DNA of 14,855 nucleotides, from NCBI GenBank assembly GCA_027687465.1, contig JAQCQR010000029.1, positions 1 to 14,855 of the forward strand. Direction: 5' to 3'. The position numbers and the translations under genes were made by a program. Source of the stretch: Coriobacteriaceae bacterium AF08-21 (lineage in GTDB: Bacteria > Actinomycetota > Coriobacteriia > Coriobacteriales > Coriobacteriaceae). Under the pieces are notes generated by a model. That model was not told the DNA's origin. It was given only the letters and a program-made list of their open reading frames with translations, and did no database searches. Shown one piece after another: positions 5,126 to 12,667 of this stretch; within the stretch, counting starts at the first letter, position 1, and each line of letters opens with the position of its first letter.

Positions 5126-7702
5126 TTGAAGCTCATCATCGCCGAGAAAAACGATGCCGCGCGTCAAATCGCCGAGCGGCTGTCCACGGGTAAGCCCAAA
5201 AAGGACAAGGTGTACAACACCGCCATCTACCGTTTTGAGTGGAAGGGCGAGGAGTGCGTGACCATCGGCCTTGCCGGTCACATCCTGGCACCCGATTTTT
5301 GCGACAGTGTGCTGTTCGATAAAAAGCTGGGTTGGTATTCGGTCACCGAGGACGGCGAGATGTTGCCGGCCGATATGCCCGATGGCCTGGCCCGCCCGCC
5401 GTACGACACCAAGCGCAAGCCGTTCCTTGCCGATGGTATCTCCATCAAGGGCTGGAAGCTTGAGAGCCTGCCTTACCTTACCTGGGCGCCCGTCATTAAG
5501 CTGCCGGCCGAGAAGGAGCTCATTCGTTCGCTCAAGAACCTTGCCAAGAAGTCCGACAGCGTCATCATCGCCACGGACTTCGATCGCGAGGGTGAGCTGA
5601 TCGGCTCGGACGCCCTCAACAAGGTGCGCGAGGTCGCGCCGGACTTGCCGGTCGCCCGCGCTCAGTATTCTTCGTTTACCAAGGCCGAGATTACGCAGGC
5701 CTTCGATAATCTTGTCTCGCTCGACCAGAATCTGGCCGACGCCGGCGAGAGCCGCCAGCACATCGACCTCATTTGGGGTGCGGTGCTCACGCGCTACCTG
5801 ACGCTCGCCAAGTTTGGCGGCTTTGGCAACGTGCGCTCCGCCGGCCGCGTGCAGACGCCGACGCTTGCCCTGGTGGTCGAGCGCGAGCGCGAGCGCATGG
5901 CGTTTGTGCCCGAGGACTATTGGCAGATTCGCGGCATGGGTGCCGCTCAGGGTGCTGCCGAGGATGACCGCTTTAAGATTGCGCACAAGACGGCACGTTT
6001 TACCGATAAAGATGCTGCCGAGACGGCGTACGGCCACGTCGACGGCGCTACGACGGCAACCGTCGCCGCGGTGACCAAGCGCTCCCGCAAGCAGCAGCCG
6101 CCCACGCCGTTTGCGACGACCTCGCTGCAGGCTGCCGCCGCGGCCGAGGGCATCTCGCCTGCGCGTACGATGCGCATCGCCGAGTCCCTCTACATGGCGG
6201 GCCTCATCAGCTATCCGCGTGTCGACAACACCGTGTACCCCGCGACGCTCGATCTGGGCGCCGTGGTGAGCGACCTGGCAAAGATCAACCCGGCGCTGGC
6301 GCCCGTGTGCAAAAAGGTACTCGCCGGCCCCATGAAGCCCACGCGCGGCAAAGTCGAGACCACCGACCACCCGCCCATCTACCCCACGGGCGAAGGCGAT
6401 CCGTCCACGCTCGATGGCGGCCAGCGCAAGCTCTACGACCTCATCGCCCGCCGCTTCCTGGCGACGCTTATGGGTCCCGCGACCATCGAGAATACCAAGC
6501 TCGAGCTCGACGTGAACGGTGAGCCGTTCGTGGCTTCGGGCGATGTGCTCGTGACCCCGGGTTTCCGCGAGGCATATCCGTACGGCCTCAAGCGCGACGA
6601 GCAGATGCCGCCGCTTGAGCAGGGCGACACGGTCGACGTGTTCGACATTAAGCTCGAGGCCAAGCAGACCGAGCCGCCCGCGCGCTACAGCCAGGGCAAG
6701 CTCGTGCAGGAGATGGAAAAGCGCGGCCTGGGCACCAAGTCCACGCGCGCGAGCATCATCGAGCGCCTGTATGCCGTGCGCTATCTCAAAAATGATCCCG
6801 TTGAGCCGAGCCAGCTGGGCATCGCCATCATCGACGCGCTGTCGCAGTTTGCCCCGCGCATCACGAGCCCCGATATGACCAGCGAGCTCGATGGCGACAT
6901 GACCCGCGTGGAGCGCGGCGAGGACACCGAAGAGCATGTCGTGACGCACTCGCGCGCGCTGCTGGCCGGCGTGCTCGACGAGCTGCTCAAGCATACGCAG
7001 GAGCTGGGCGACGCCATCAGCGACGCCGTCACGGCCGATGCGCGCGTGGGCGCCTGCCCCAAGTGCGGCAAGGACCTGGTTATGAAGACGAGCGCCAAGA
7101 CCCGCGGCAGCTTTATCGGCTGCATGGGTTGGCCCGACTGCGACGTGACCTATCCGGTGCCGAGTGGCGTCAAGGTGAGCCCGCTCGAGGGCGAGGCCGC
7201 CGTGTGCCCCGAGTGCGGCGCGCCGCGCATCAAGTGCCAGCCATTCCGCCAGAAGGCCTTCGAGATCTGCGTGAACCCCACGTGCCCCACCAACTACGAG
7301 CCCGATCTTAAGGTGGGCGAGTGCAAGGTGTGTGCCGAGGCCGGACGTCACGGCGACCTGATCGCGCACAAGAGCGAGAAGAGCGGCAAGCGTTTTATCC
7401 GCTGCACCAACTACGATGACTGCGGCGTGAGCTATCCGCTGCCGGCGCGCGGCAAGCTCGAGGCGACGGGCGAGACCTGCCCCGAGTGCGGCGCCCCCAT
7501 CGTGGTGGTCAACACGGCGCGCGGTCCGTGGCGTATCTGCGTCAACATGGACTGCCCGACCAAGGAGAAGAAGCCCGCCCGCGGTCGCAAGACCACAACC
7601 AAGGCGAGCACGGCAAAGAAGACGACGGCTAAGAAAGCCACTGCCGCCAAGAAGACGACCGCGAAGAAGTCGACTGCCAAGAAAGCAGCCGCCGACAAGT
7701 AA
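5126..7702 (+). CDS. topA: Type IA DNA topoisomerase, archaeal-like TopA
   Basis: An 858-residue type IA topoisomerase that relaxes negative supercoils by single-strand passage. The start is TTG, six nt after TAGGAG, giving MKLIIAEKND. The Toprim domain has Glu7 and DFDREG (Asp151, Asp153, Glu156). The active-site tyrosine is Tyr363 in LISYPRVDNTVYP; this wording and the N-terminal IIAEKN-AARQIA resemble archaeal TopA more than the E. coli type. The C-terminus carries four four-cysteine zinc ribbons (near 644-672, 694-720, 733-766 and 785-810), then a lysine/alanine/threonine tail (about 813-858) of KKTTAKK-like repeats resembling histone H1 or the basic tails of actinobacterial TopA. It ends just before a strong bidirectional terminator. 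Function is firm; archaeal affinity is by eye. Confidence 0.94.
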   Translation: MKLIIAEKNDAARQIAERLSTGKPKKDKVYNTAIYRFEWKGEECVTIGLAGHILAPDFCDSVLFDKKLGWYSVTEDGEMLPADMPDGLARPPYDTKRKPFLADGISIKGWKLESLPYLTWAPVIKLPAEKELIRSLKNLAKKSDSVIIATDFDREGELIGSDALNKVREVAPDLPVARAQYSSFTKAEITQAFDNLVSLDQNLADAGESRQHIDLIWGAVLTRYLTLAKFGGFGNVRSAGRVQTPTLALVVERERERMAFVPEDYWQIRGMGAAQGAAEDDRFKIAHKTARFTDKDAAETAYGHVDGATTATVAAVTKRSRKQQPPTPFATTSLQAAAAAEGISPARTMRIAESLYMAGLISYPRVDNTVYPATLDLGAVVSDLAKINPALAPVCKKVLAGPMKPTRGKVETTDHPPIYPTGEGDPSTLDGGQRKLYDLIARRFLATLMGPATIENTKLELDVNGEPFVASGDVLVTPGFREAYPYGLKRDEQMPPLEQGDTVDVFDIKLEAKQTEPPARYSQGKLVQEMEKRGLGTKSTRASIIERLYAVRYLKNDPVEPSQLGIAIIDALSQFAPRITSPDMTSELDGDMTRVERGEDTEEHVVTHSRALLAGVLDELLKHTQELGDAISDAVTADARVGACPKCGKDLVMKTSAKTRGSFIGCMGWPDCDVTYPVPSGVKVSPLEGEAAVCPECGAPRIKCQPFRQKAFEICVNPTCPTNYEPDLKVGECKVCAEAGRHGDLIAHKSEKSGKRFIRCTNYDDCGVSYPLPARGKLEATGETCPECGAPIVVVNTARGPWRICVNMDCPTKEKKPARGRKTTTKASTAKKTTAKKATAAKKTTAKKSTAKKAAADK

Positions 7703-7724
7703 CGGCGCAGCCGAAACATTGCCC

Positions 7725-7766
7725 AAAAAAACGAGCGAGGACCCCGCGATCCTCGCTCGTTTTTTT
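7725..7766. terminator. Bidirectional intrinsic terminator between topA and the leftward gene
   Basis: ACGAGCGAGGA (7731-7741) pairs perfectly with TCCTCGCTCGT (7750-7760) over an 8-nt loop. Six A residues precede the stem and seven T residues close it, so it works on both strands. It lies between convergent genes, ending topA from the left and the zinc-ribbon gene from the right. Confidence 0.93.
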
Positions 7767-7768
7767 GA

Positions 7769-7826
7769 CCGGCAGTTAGGGACGTTCCTTTTCTGCCGGT
7801 AGTTTAGGAACGTCCCTAACTGCCGG
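7769..7826. repeat. REP-like 58-nt hairpin repeat, copy 1
   Basis: A perfect 20-bp inverted repeat (7769-7788 with 7807-7826, arm starting CCGGCAGTTAGGGACG) separated by 18 nt. The spacer contains CTGCCGG (7793-7799), which could alternatively pair with the first seven bases of the left arm, so two folds are possible. A second copy in the same orientation at 8978-9035 matches 53 of 58 positions. The compact imperfectly duplicated palindrome in non-coding DNA is typical of REP elements moved by REP-associated tyrosine transposases; no such transposase is in the window. Confidence 0.8.
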
Positions 7827-7844
7827 CTCGGGAACGACAAAGCG

Positions 7845-8828
7845 CTAGTTCACCTCGACAGGCTTGGCGCCGGGATAGCGCTCCTCAAAGTCTAGGCGGT
7901 ACTTATTGTCATTGGTGCCCGCCACGTTGTCGCGCGACAGCGGCGCCACGATCTCATTCTTGTGGTCCGCAGGCTTGGCGTATTTCAGGCTGATCTCCCA
8001 GGCATCACAGATTGCGTCAATGCGGTGATCCAGGTCGTCGTACAGGGCGATGATACCCTTCCAGGAGCTGTAGTTCTTGGAGCTCGTCGGGACGTCCAGG
8101 TCCTCGACGATGTCGTAATACTGCTCGATGGTGTCCTCCGTGCGCTCGGCGACGTCGGCGAGATTTTGACGGGTGGTTCGATCCTCTTCCAGATAGTTGC
8201 CGTTGAAGTTCTGCGCGCAGCCACGGACCTGGCTGTCGAGATCTTCGAGCAGGTCGTAGTATTCGCTCAGGCGACGGTAGAGGTTCTGCTCGGAGAGCGT
8301 TGCTTCGCCGCCATCCTCGTCGTCATCGTCATCATCGTCGTACAGGCTGTTGGGATTGCCGAGAGGCTTTAGGTCATCGTCGTCGACGTCATGGTGCAGC
8401 TTAGCTACCTCGGCAGTCGTCTGCGTGGCGGCGTTGTCGAACGGTCTGATCGCAAAGAAGATGACCAGGGCGATGATGATCGCCACCAGCACAACGATAA
8501 CGGCGATAAGCGGCCCGGTGCCGCTCTTTTTGGGAGCGGGGGTCTGTGGCGAAGCGGGCGCGTATGCGGGAGCCGGCTGCTGTTGGGGCGAGCCGCTCGC
8601 GACGGGTATGCGCTGCGTGGTCTCGACGGCCTCGGTCCTTGCGGCGGGGTCGGGGCTATAGGCGAGGGGGTCGTCCGCCTTGGCTTGCGGCGTATCAAGG
8701 GAGCCGGTCTGCTCAAAAGCGGGCTGGCTATCGCTCGCGGCTGTTTGCTCAACGGGTGCACCGCACGAGGTGCAGAACTTGGCATTATCTGCAAGAAGCT
8801 TGCCGCACGAGGCGCAATACCGAGACAT
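7845..8828 (-). CDS. Zinc-ribbon, single-pass membrane protein of unknown function
   Basis: A 327-residue protein. The start at MSRYCASCGK is set by AAAGGAG five nt upstream; an in-frame ATG six codons earlier has no such site. Residues 1-25 form a small zinc ribbon with CxxC pairs at 5/8 and 19/22. Then comes a Pro/Gln/Ala-rich flexible linker (about 26-103), one strong membrane helix (about 105-127), an acidic stretch with seven consecutive aspartates (164-170), and a helical C-terminal domain rich in Tyr, Asp and Glu (about 175-327). The topology is cytoplasmic ribbon and external C-terminal domain by analogy with other such proteins. It is a common architecture of unknown role, possibly envelope sensing. 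The gene opposes its neighbours and is bracketed by REP-like repeats. Confidence 0.85.
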   Translation of the reverse strand: MSRYCASCGKLLADNAKFCTSCGAPVEQTAASDSQPAFEQTGSLDTPQAKADDPLAYSPDPAARTEAVETTQRIPVASGSPQQQPAPAYAPASPQTPAPKKSGTGPLIAVIVVLVAIIIALVIFFAIRPFDNAATQTTAEVAKLHHDVDDDDLKPLGNPNSLYDDDDDDDEDGGEATLSEQNLYRRLSEYYDLLEDLDSQVRGCAQNFNGNYLEEDRTTRQNLADVAERTEDTIEQYYDIVEDLDVPTSSKNYSSWKGIIALYDDLDHRIDAICDAWEISLKYAKPADHKNEIVAPLSRDNVAGTNDNKYRLDFEERYPGAKPVEVN

Positions 8829-8874
8829 TGCCACTCCTTTCGCCACATTTCAATGCAATACGACGAATACGACG

Positions 8875-8880
8875 ATTATA
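8875..8880 (-). promoter_or_regulatory. -10 box for the zinc-ribbon membrane protein gene
   Basis: On the minus strand the sequence GGGTATAATCG contains a consensus TATAAT, 46 nt before the ATG. There is no clear -35 at standard spacing, as with other promoters here that share a G-run before the -10. Confidence 0.55.
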
Positions 8881-8908
8881 CCCAGCATTCAAAATTCCCC
8901 ATCATACG

Positions 8909-8971
8909 TTGCGGTGAAATAGGGACTGTTTGGCGGTCTCAGGGCTTCAATCAGTCCCTATTTCACCGCAA
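8909..8971. repeat. Perfect 20-bp inverted repeat, second hairpin family
   Basis: The arm TTGCGGTGAAATAGGGACTG (8909-8928) is exactly complementary to 8952-8971, with a 23-nt spacer. It stands immediately left of REP-like copy 2. The arm shares TAGGGAC with the arm of the other hairpin family, suggesting related elements. No T-run follows on either strand, so it is not a standard terminator. Confidence 0.75.
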
Positions 8972-8977
8972 CTTTAG

Positions 8978-9035
8978 CCGGCAGTTGGGGACGTTCCTTT
9001 TCTGCCGGCAGTTTAGGATCGTCCCTAACCGCCGC
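8978..9035. repeat. REP-like 58-nt hairpin repeat, copy 2
   Basis: It matches copy 1 (7769-7826) at 53 of 58 positions in the same orientation. Several of the changes disturb arm pairing, so this copy forms a less perfect hairpin and is likely the more decayed one. Together the copies form direct repeats about 1.2 kb apart flanking the leftward gene. Confidence 0.78.
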
Positions 9036-9054
9036 CCTAATGACTAGGTTCGAT

Positions 9055-9083
9055 TTGGGGTGCGCCGGACGCTGGGGTATCAT
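9055..9083 (+). promoter_or_regulatory. Probable promoter of the tmk-holB-ricT operon
   Basis: TTGGGG (9055-9060) and TATCAT (9078-9083) are separated by 17 nt, and the -10 is preceded by GGGG. The predicted leader is roughly 45 nt to the tmk ATG. This is the best-spaced promoter in the window. Confidence 0.6.
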
Positions 9084-9135
9084 GGCTTGGTTGATATATC
9101 TGCATTTACGCGCCTTGTAGGAAGGGGCTGCGCCC

Positions 9136-9819
9136 ATGGCTTTTGAGCCTGCTCAACATAGCTTTATCACGCTCGAGGGCGTCGACGGTGCCGGCAAGTC
9201 CACGCAGGCGCGCCTGCTTGCCCGCGCGCTCGAGCTCGCTGGCCACCAGGTTGTGAGCCTGCGCGAACCGGGCGGCACCGCCATCAGCGAAAAGATCCGC
9301 GCCCTGCTGCTCGACCCCGCCAATATGGCGATGGGCGACACCTGCGAGTTGCTGCTCTACGAGGCTGCGCGTGCCCAGCTGGTGCACGAGGTCATAGCCC
9401 CCGCCCTTGCGGCCGGCAAGGTGGTCCTGTGCGATCGCTTCTACGATTCCACGACCTGCTACCAGGCGTTTGCCGATGGCCTCGACCGCCAGATGGTGCG
9501 CGACGCCAACAACCTGGCCGTCGCGGGAACGCACCCGGCGCTCACACTCGTCTACCACATCACGCCCGAGCAGGCGGCGCTACGCATGGCAGCCCGTGGC
9601 GCGGCAGATCGCATGGAGGCTAAGGGCATGGCATTCCAGGAGCGTGTGTACCAGGGATTTTGTGCCATTGCTGCCGAGGAGCCAAACCGCGTAAAGCTCA
9701 TCGACGCCACTACGACCGTCGAGGAAGTTTTCGAGAAGACGGTCGAGCAGGTTCGCGCGTACGGTCTCGATATCCCCCAGGATGCTGTCGCCGCCGCGCT
9801 TGCCAAGGAGGCCGAGTAA
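9136..9819 (+). CDS. tmk: Thymidylate (dTMP) kinase
   Basis: A 227-residue P-loop kinase phosphorylating dTMP to dTDP with ATP for DNA synthesis. Signatures in order: P-loop LEGVDGAGKST (13-23), REPGGT (43-48), CDRFYDSTTCYQ (99-110) containing the DR(F/Y) substrate motif, and the lid RGAADRMEAKG (154-164), with the lid arginine typical of bacterial type enzymes. AGGAAGGGG lies 9 nt before the ATG. Only one nt separates its stop codon from the ATG of holB, so the two are translationally coupled. The tmk-holB-ricT order is widely conserved. Complete and unremarkable. Confidence 0.97.
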   Translation: MAFEPAQHSFITLEGVDGAGKSTQARLLARALELAGHQVVSLREPGGTAISEKIRALLLDPANMAMGDTCELLLYEAARAQLVHEVIAPALAAGKVVLCDRFYDSTTCYQAFADGLDRQMVRDANNLAVAGTHPALTLVYHITPEQAALRMAARGAADRMEAKGMAFQERVYQGFCAIAAEEPNRVKLIDATTTVEEVFEKTVEQVRAYGLDIPQDAVAAALAKEAE

Positions 9820-9820
9820 C

Positions 9821-10948
9821 ATGGCCCCCGCTCAGGCAAGCCTGCTGGCCAAGCTCGACACCCAGGAGCGCGTGCGCGACTTTTTGACCAACGCCGTCGC
9901 CAGCGGTCGCGCATCGCACGCCTATCTGTTCTTGGGAGCGCCCGGCGCGGGCAAGCTCGACGCCGCGTGGGCGCTCGCCCAAGCCTTCCTGTGCGAGCAG
10001 GATGGCTGCGGCGCATGCGACAGCTGCGTGCGCGTCGCGCGCCATACGCATCCCGACGTGCACTATTACACGCCCGAGAGCGCCACGGGCTACCTCATCG
10101 CCCAGACCCGCGAGCTGCTCGACGACGTGCCCCTGGCGCCCATCCGTGCCAAGGCCAAGGTCTACATCATCGACCGTGCCGAGCAGCTGCGCGCCAACAC
10201 CGCTAACGCGCTGCTCAAAACACTCGAGGAGCCGCCCGAGGGCGTCATGTTCATCTTGCTGGGCACCTCGGCAGACGTGATGTTGCCCACCATCGTGAGC
10301 CGCTGCCAGTGCGTGCCGTTTCGGCTGGTGTCGCCCGCCGTGGCCGCGCGTGCCGTGAGTCGCGCCACCGGTCAGGACCCTGCGCGTTGCCGCATGGCCG
10401 TCGCCGTAGCGGGAAGCCCCACGCGTGGCATCGAGTTCCTCAAGAGCGCCGAGCGCCAGGATGCTCGCCGCCAGATGGTCCGTGCCATCGATTCGCTCAT
10501 CGCCGCCGACGAGGCCGATGTGCTCAGCCGCGCCAAGTCGCTCATCGTCGCCGTTAAGGCGCCGCTCGCCGAGGTCAAGTCCACGCAGGAAAAGGTGCTC
10601 GAGCAAAACGCCGATTACCTGTCGCGTGGAGCATTGAAGCAGCTTGAGGACCGCAACAAGCGCGAACTCAACGCGCGCGAGCGTTCGGGTATCATGGAAG
10701 CGCTGGCGAGCGCGCGGACGCTTATGCGCGACGTGCTGCTGACGCTTCAGGACGAGGCAGCCGACGTAGTGAACGAGGACGTGCGCGACACGATCGGGCG
10801 GCTTGCCGCCGCGACCAATGTTGCGGGTGCCACGCGGGCGCTCGAGGCAGTCGCGACCGCCGAGCGCAACATTGCCAGAAACGTTACTCCCCAGCTGGCC
10901 ATCGAGGTCATGCTGTTCGATATCAGGAAGGCACTGAAATGCCGTTAG
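9821..10948 (+). CDS. holB: DNA polymerase III delta' clamp-loader subunit
   Basis: A 375-residue AAA+ family clamp-loader subunit, part of the complex that loads the sliding clamp. I start at ATG 9821, nine nt after AAGGAGG inside the end of tmk; an in-frame ATG 39 nt upstream lacks a site and overlaps tmk. SRASHAYL-like N-terminus ASGRASHAYLFLGAPGAGK is typical. The P-loop reads GAPGAGKL (39-46), with Leu where an ATP-hydrolysing enzyme has Thr/Ser, agreeing with delta' being a non-hydrolysing subunit. Zinc ligands are Cys58, Cys63, Cys66 and Cys69; LLKTLEEPP is at 131-139 and the arginine-finger motif SRC at 160-162. It overlaps ricT by 10 nt. DnaX tau/gamma is excluded by the degenerate P-loop and gene context. 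Confidence 0.93.
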   Translation: MAPAQASLLAKLDTQERVRDFLTNAVASGRASHAYLFLGAPGAGKLDAAWALAQAFLCEQDGCGACDSCVRVARHTHPDVHYYTPESATGYLIAQTRELLDDVPLAPIRAKAKVYIIDRAEQLRANTANALLKTLEEPPEGVMFILLGTSADVMLPTIVSRCQCVPFRLVSPAVAARAVSRATGQDPARCRMAVAVAGSPTRGIEFLKSAERQDARRQMVRAIDSLIAADEADVLSRAKSLIVAVKAPLAEVKSTQEKVLEQNADYLSRGALKQLEDRNKRELNARERSGIMEALASARTLMRDVLLTLQDEAADVVNEDVRDTIGRLAAATNVAGATRALEAVATAERNIARNVTPQLAIEVMLFDIRKALKCR

Positions 10949-12639
10949 TCGTACCCGTTAAGTTTACCTACGCCTCGCGCGACCTGTGGTTCGATCCGCA
11001 GGATTTGGATATCCTCGAGGCCGATTATGCCATTTGCTCCACCGAGCGCGGAACCGAGATCGGCCTGGTCACGGCCGATCCCTTCGAGGTGCCGCAAGAC
11101 GAGATCGGTCAGCCGCTCAAGCCCGTGCTGCGCGTGGCGAGCGACATCGACCTGCAGCTTGCCGACGACCTGGCCATCCAGGGCGACGAGGCCATGGTCG
11201 ACTTCCGCCGCCTGGTCAAGGAGCTCGACCTCGAGATGAAGCCGGTCGGCGTCGAGTACCTGTTTGGCGGCGAGAAGGCCGTGTTCTACTTTGCGGCCGA
11301 GGAGCGCGTCGATTTTCGTCAGCTCGTCAAGGACCTGTCCTCGACGCTGCACATTCGCGTCGACATGCGCCAGATCGGCGTGCGCGACGAGACCCGCCTG
11401 GTGGGCGGCTACGCCCAATGCGGACAGGAGCTCTGCTGCACGCGCTTTGGCGGACAGTTTGAGCCCGTCTCGATCCGCATGGCAAAAGAGCAGGACCTGC
11501 CGCTCAACTCGTCCAAAATCAGCGGCGTGTGCGGCCGCCTGATGTGCTGCTTGCGCTATGAGTTCGAGGCGTACAAGGACTTTAAGAGCCGTGCGCCCAA
11601 AAAGAAGACGCTCATCGATACGCCGCTTGGCAAGGCGCGTATTCAGGAATATGACACGCCGCGTGAGCAGCTGGTGCTGCGCCTGGAGAACGGCAAAGTC
11701 TTTAAGGTCAACCTGGCCGATATGACGTACTCGGAGGGCTGCAAAAAGAAGGCCGCCGAGCAGGGCTGCAACTGCCGCCCCGACTGCGTGACGCGCGACG
11801 TGCTCGAGCGCATCGAGTCGCCCGAGATGCGCCTGGCGCTCATGGAGCTCGATCGCGAGAACGGCGTCGACGTGGGCGATGGTCTGTCGAGCGCCGACCG
11901 TCTTGCCGGCACGTCGATGCCCAAGCGCCGTCGTCGCGATGCCGATTCCGATACCCGCGCTGCTCAGAGCCAGGTCGAGGGCCGTGGCCGTGGAAAGGGC
12001 CGCGGCAAGGCCGAGGCACCCGAGGCCGAGGAGGCCGCCGGTGGCCGTCGTCGTCGCAAGCGCGCGGGCTCGGGCGATTCTACCGAGGCTGCAGCCGCGG
12101 GCAAGAACGCCTCTCGCGAGCGCGAGGTTCAGCAGCCCCAGCAGCAGAATCGCGGCGGTGGCATGAACCCCACGCGTCGTCGCCGCCGTCATCTGTCGAG
12201 CGAGGAGCGCGAGGACGCCTTCCGCGCCGCAGCTGCTCGCGAGGCTGGTGCCGCTTCCAAGGGCCCCTCGGCCTCCGATACGCCTGCCGACAAGGGCGGC
12301 AAGTCACGTGGCGAGGAGGAGCGCGCGCCGCGTCCGCGCCGTCGCCATTCCTCGGGCGCGCAACAGAAGCCCTCAGTGCCCTCCGTGGCCGATCAGGTCT
12401 CGGATGGCGAGGTCAAGGTCACGCGCCGTCGTCCCGGAGATGGCGGGGGAGCGGCTGCTAAGGCTTCGCGTGGCGCCGCTCGCGACGAGCGCGAGCCGCG
12501 CGAGGATCGCGGTGGCGAGGGCTCGGCCGACCAGGGTCAAAAGCGCCGTCGCCGGCGCCGTTCCCGCAAGCCGCGCCAGGATGGTGGCGAGGGCTCGACC
12601 CCGTCTTCGTCCGCACCACAACCGCCCGCCGGCGAATAA
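10939..12639 (+). CDS. ricT: PSP1-domain protein RicT with long basic C-terminal extension
   Basis: A 566-residue protein. Residues 1 to about 305 are the PSP1/RicT (YaaT) domain; in Bacillus the RicA-RicF-RicT complex binds iron-sulfur clusters and steers RNase Y-dependent mRNA processing. Cysteines are clustered as expected: CGQELCC (161-167), CGRLMCC (198-204), and C268, C277, C279 and C283. Residues about 325-566 are an extra low-complexity region with arginine blocks (329-333, 370-375, 413-417, 536-541) among Glu/Ala/Gly/Ser-rich segments; Bacillus RicT is only about 275 residues. The tail resembles the disordered basic tails of actinobacterial RNA-decay enzymes. AGGAAGG is 7 nt before the ATG, which overlaps the end of holB. 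RNA binding by the tail is inference. Confidence 0.88.
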   Translation: MPLVVPVKFTYASRDLWFDPQDLDILEADYAICSTERGTEIGLVTADPFEVPQDEIGQPLKPVLRVASDIDLQLADDLAIQGDEAMVDFRRLVKELDLEMKPVGVEYLFGGEKAVFYFAAEERVDFRQLVKDLSSTLHIRVDMRQIGVRDETRLVGGYAQCGQELCCTRFGGQFEPVSIRMAKEQDLPLNSSKISGVCGRLMCCLRYEFEAYKDFKSRAPKKKTLIDTPLGKARIQEYDTPREQLVLRLENGKVFKVNLADMTYSEGCKKKAAEQGCNCRPDCVTRDVLERIESPEMRLALMELDRENGVDVGDGLSSADRLAGTSMPKRRRRDADSDTRAAQSQVEGRGRGKGRGKAEAPEAEEAAGGRRRRKRAGSGDSTEAAAAGKNASREREVQQPQQQNRGGGMNPTRRRRRHLSSEEREDAFRAAAAREAGAASKGPSASDTPADKGGKSRGEEERAPRPRRRHSSGAQQKPSVPSVADQVSDGEVKVTRRRPGDGGGAAAKASRGAARDEREPREDRGGEGSADQGQKRRRRRRSRKPRQDGGEGSTPSSSAPQPPAGE

Positions 12640-12667
12640 CGCCCGCGAGCGGATTTAGCCCGCCTTG

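Larger units (their letters stand above)
8829..9135. other. Non-coding divergent region with repeats and two promoters
   Basis: This 307-nt region between the divergent zinc-ribbon gene and tmk contains no supportable gene. It holds a leftward -10 box (8875-8880), a perfect 20-bp inverted repeat (8909-8971), a second copy of the 58-nt REP-like hairpin (8978-9035) and the tmk promoter (9055-9083). About half of it is accounted for by these repeats. Confidence 0.75.

Noticed and set aside
7590..7699. Repetitive AAGAAG-rich DNA at the end of topA as a possible repeat array or CRISPR
   Set aside because: Units are irregular codon-level repeats encoding the lysine-rich tail, without spacers.
4571..7840. 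A 1089-codon open frame on the minus strand opposite hypB and topA
   Set aside because: It is antisense to two certain genes, has low-complexity Arg/Leu/Ala/His-rich sequence and no ribosome binding site. Long antisense frames are expected in high-GC DNA with strong third-position bias.
8318..8342. Run of GTC/ATC triplets as a possible phase-variable microsatellite
   Set aside because: It encodes the aspartate run in frame with mixed codons; length changes by triplets would not switch the frame.
8391..9047. A 218-codon rightward frame opposite the zinc-ribbon gene running into the repeats
   Set aside because: It is antisense to a well-supported gene and its C-terminal part is simply translated REP-like repeat.
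9958..9961. Loss of the P-loop Thr/Ser in holB as a sign of a broken gene
   Set aside because: The delta' subunit naturally has a non-hydrolysing nucleotide site, and all other family features are intact.
10945..12192. A 415-codon open frame opposite ricT
   Set aside because: Ala/Leu-rich antisense shadow with no initiation site.
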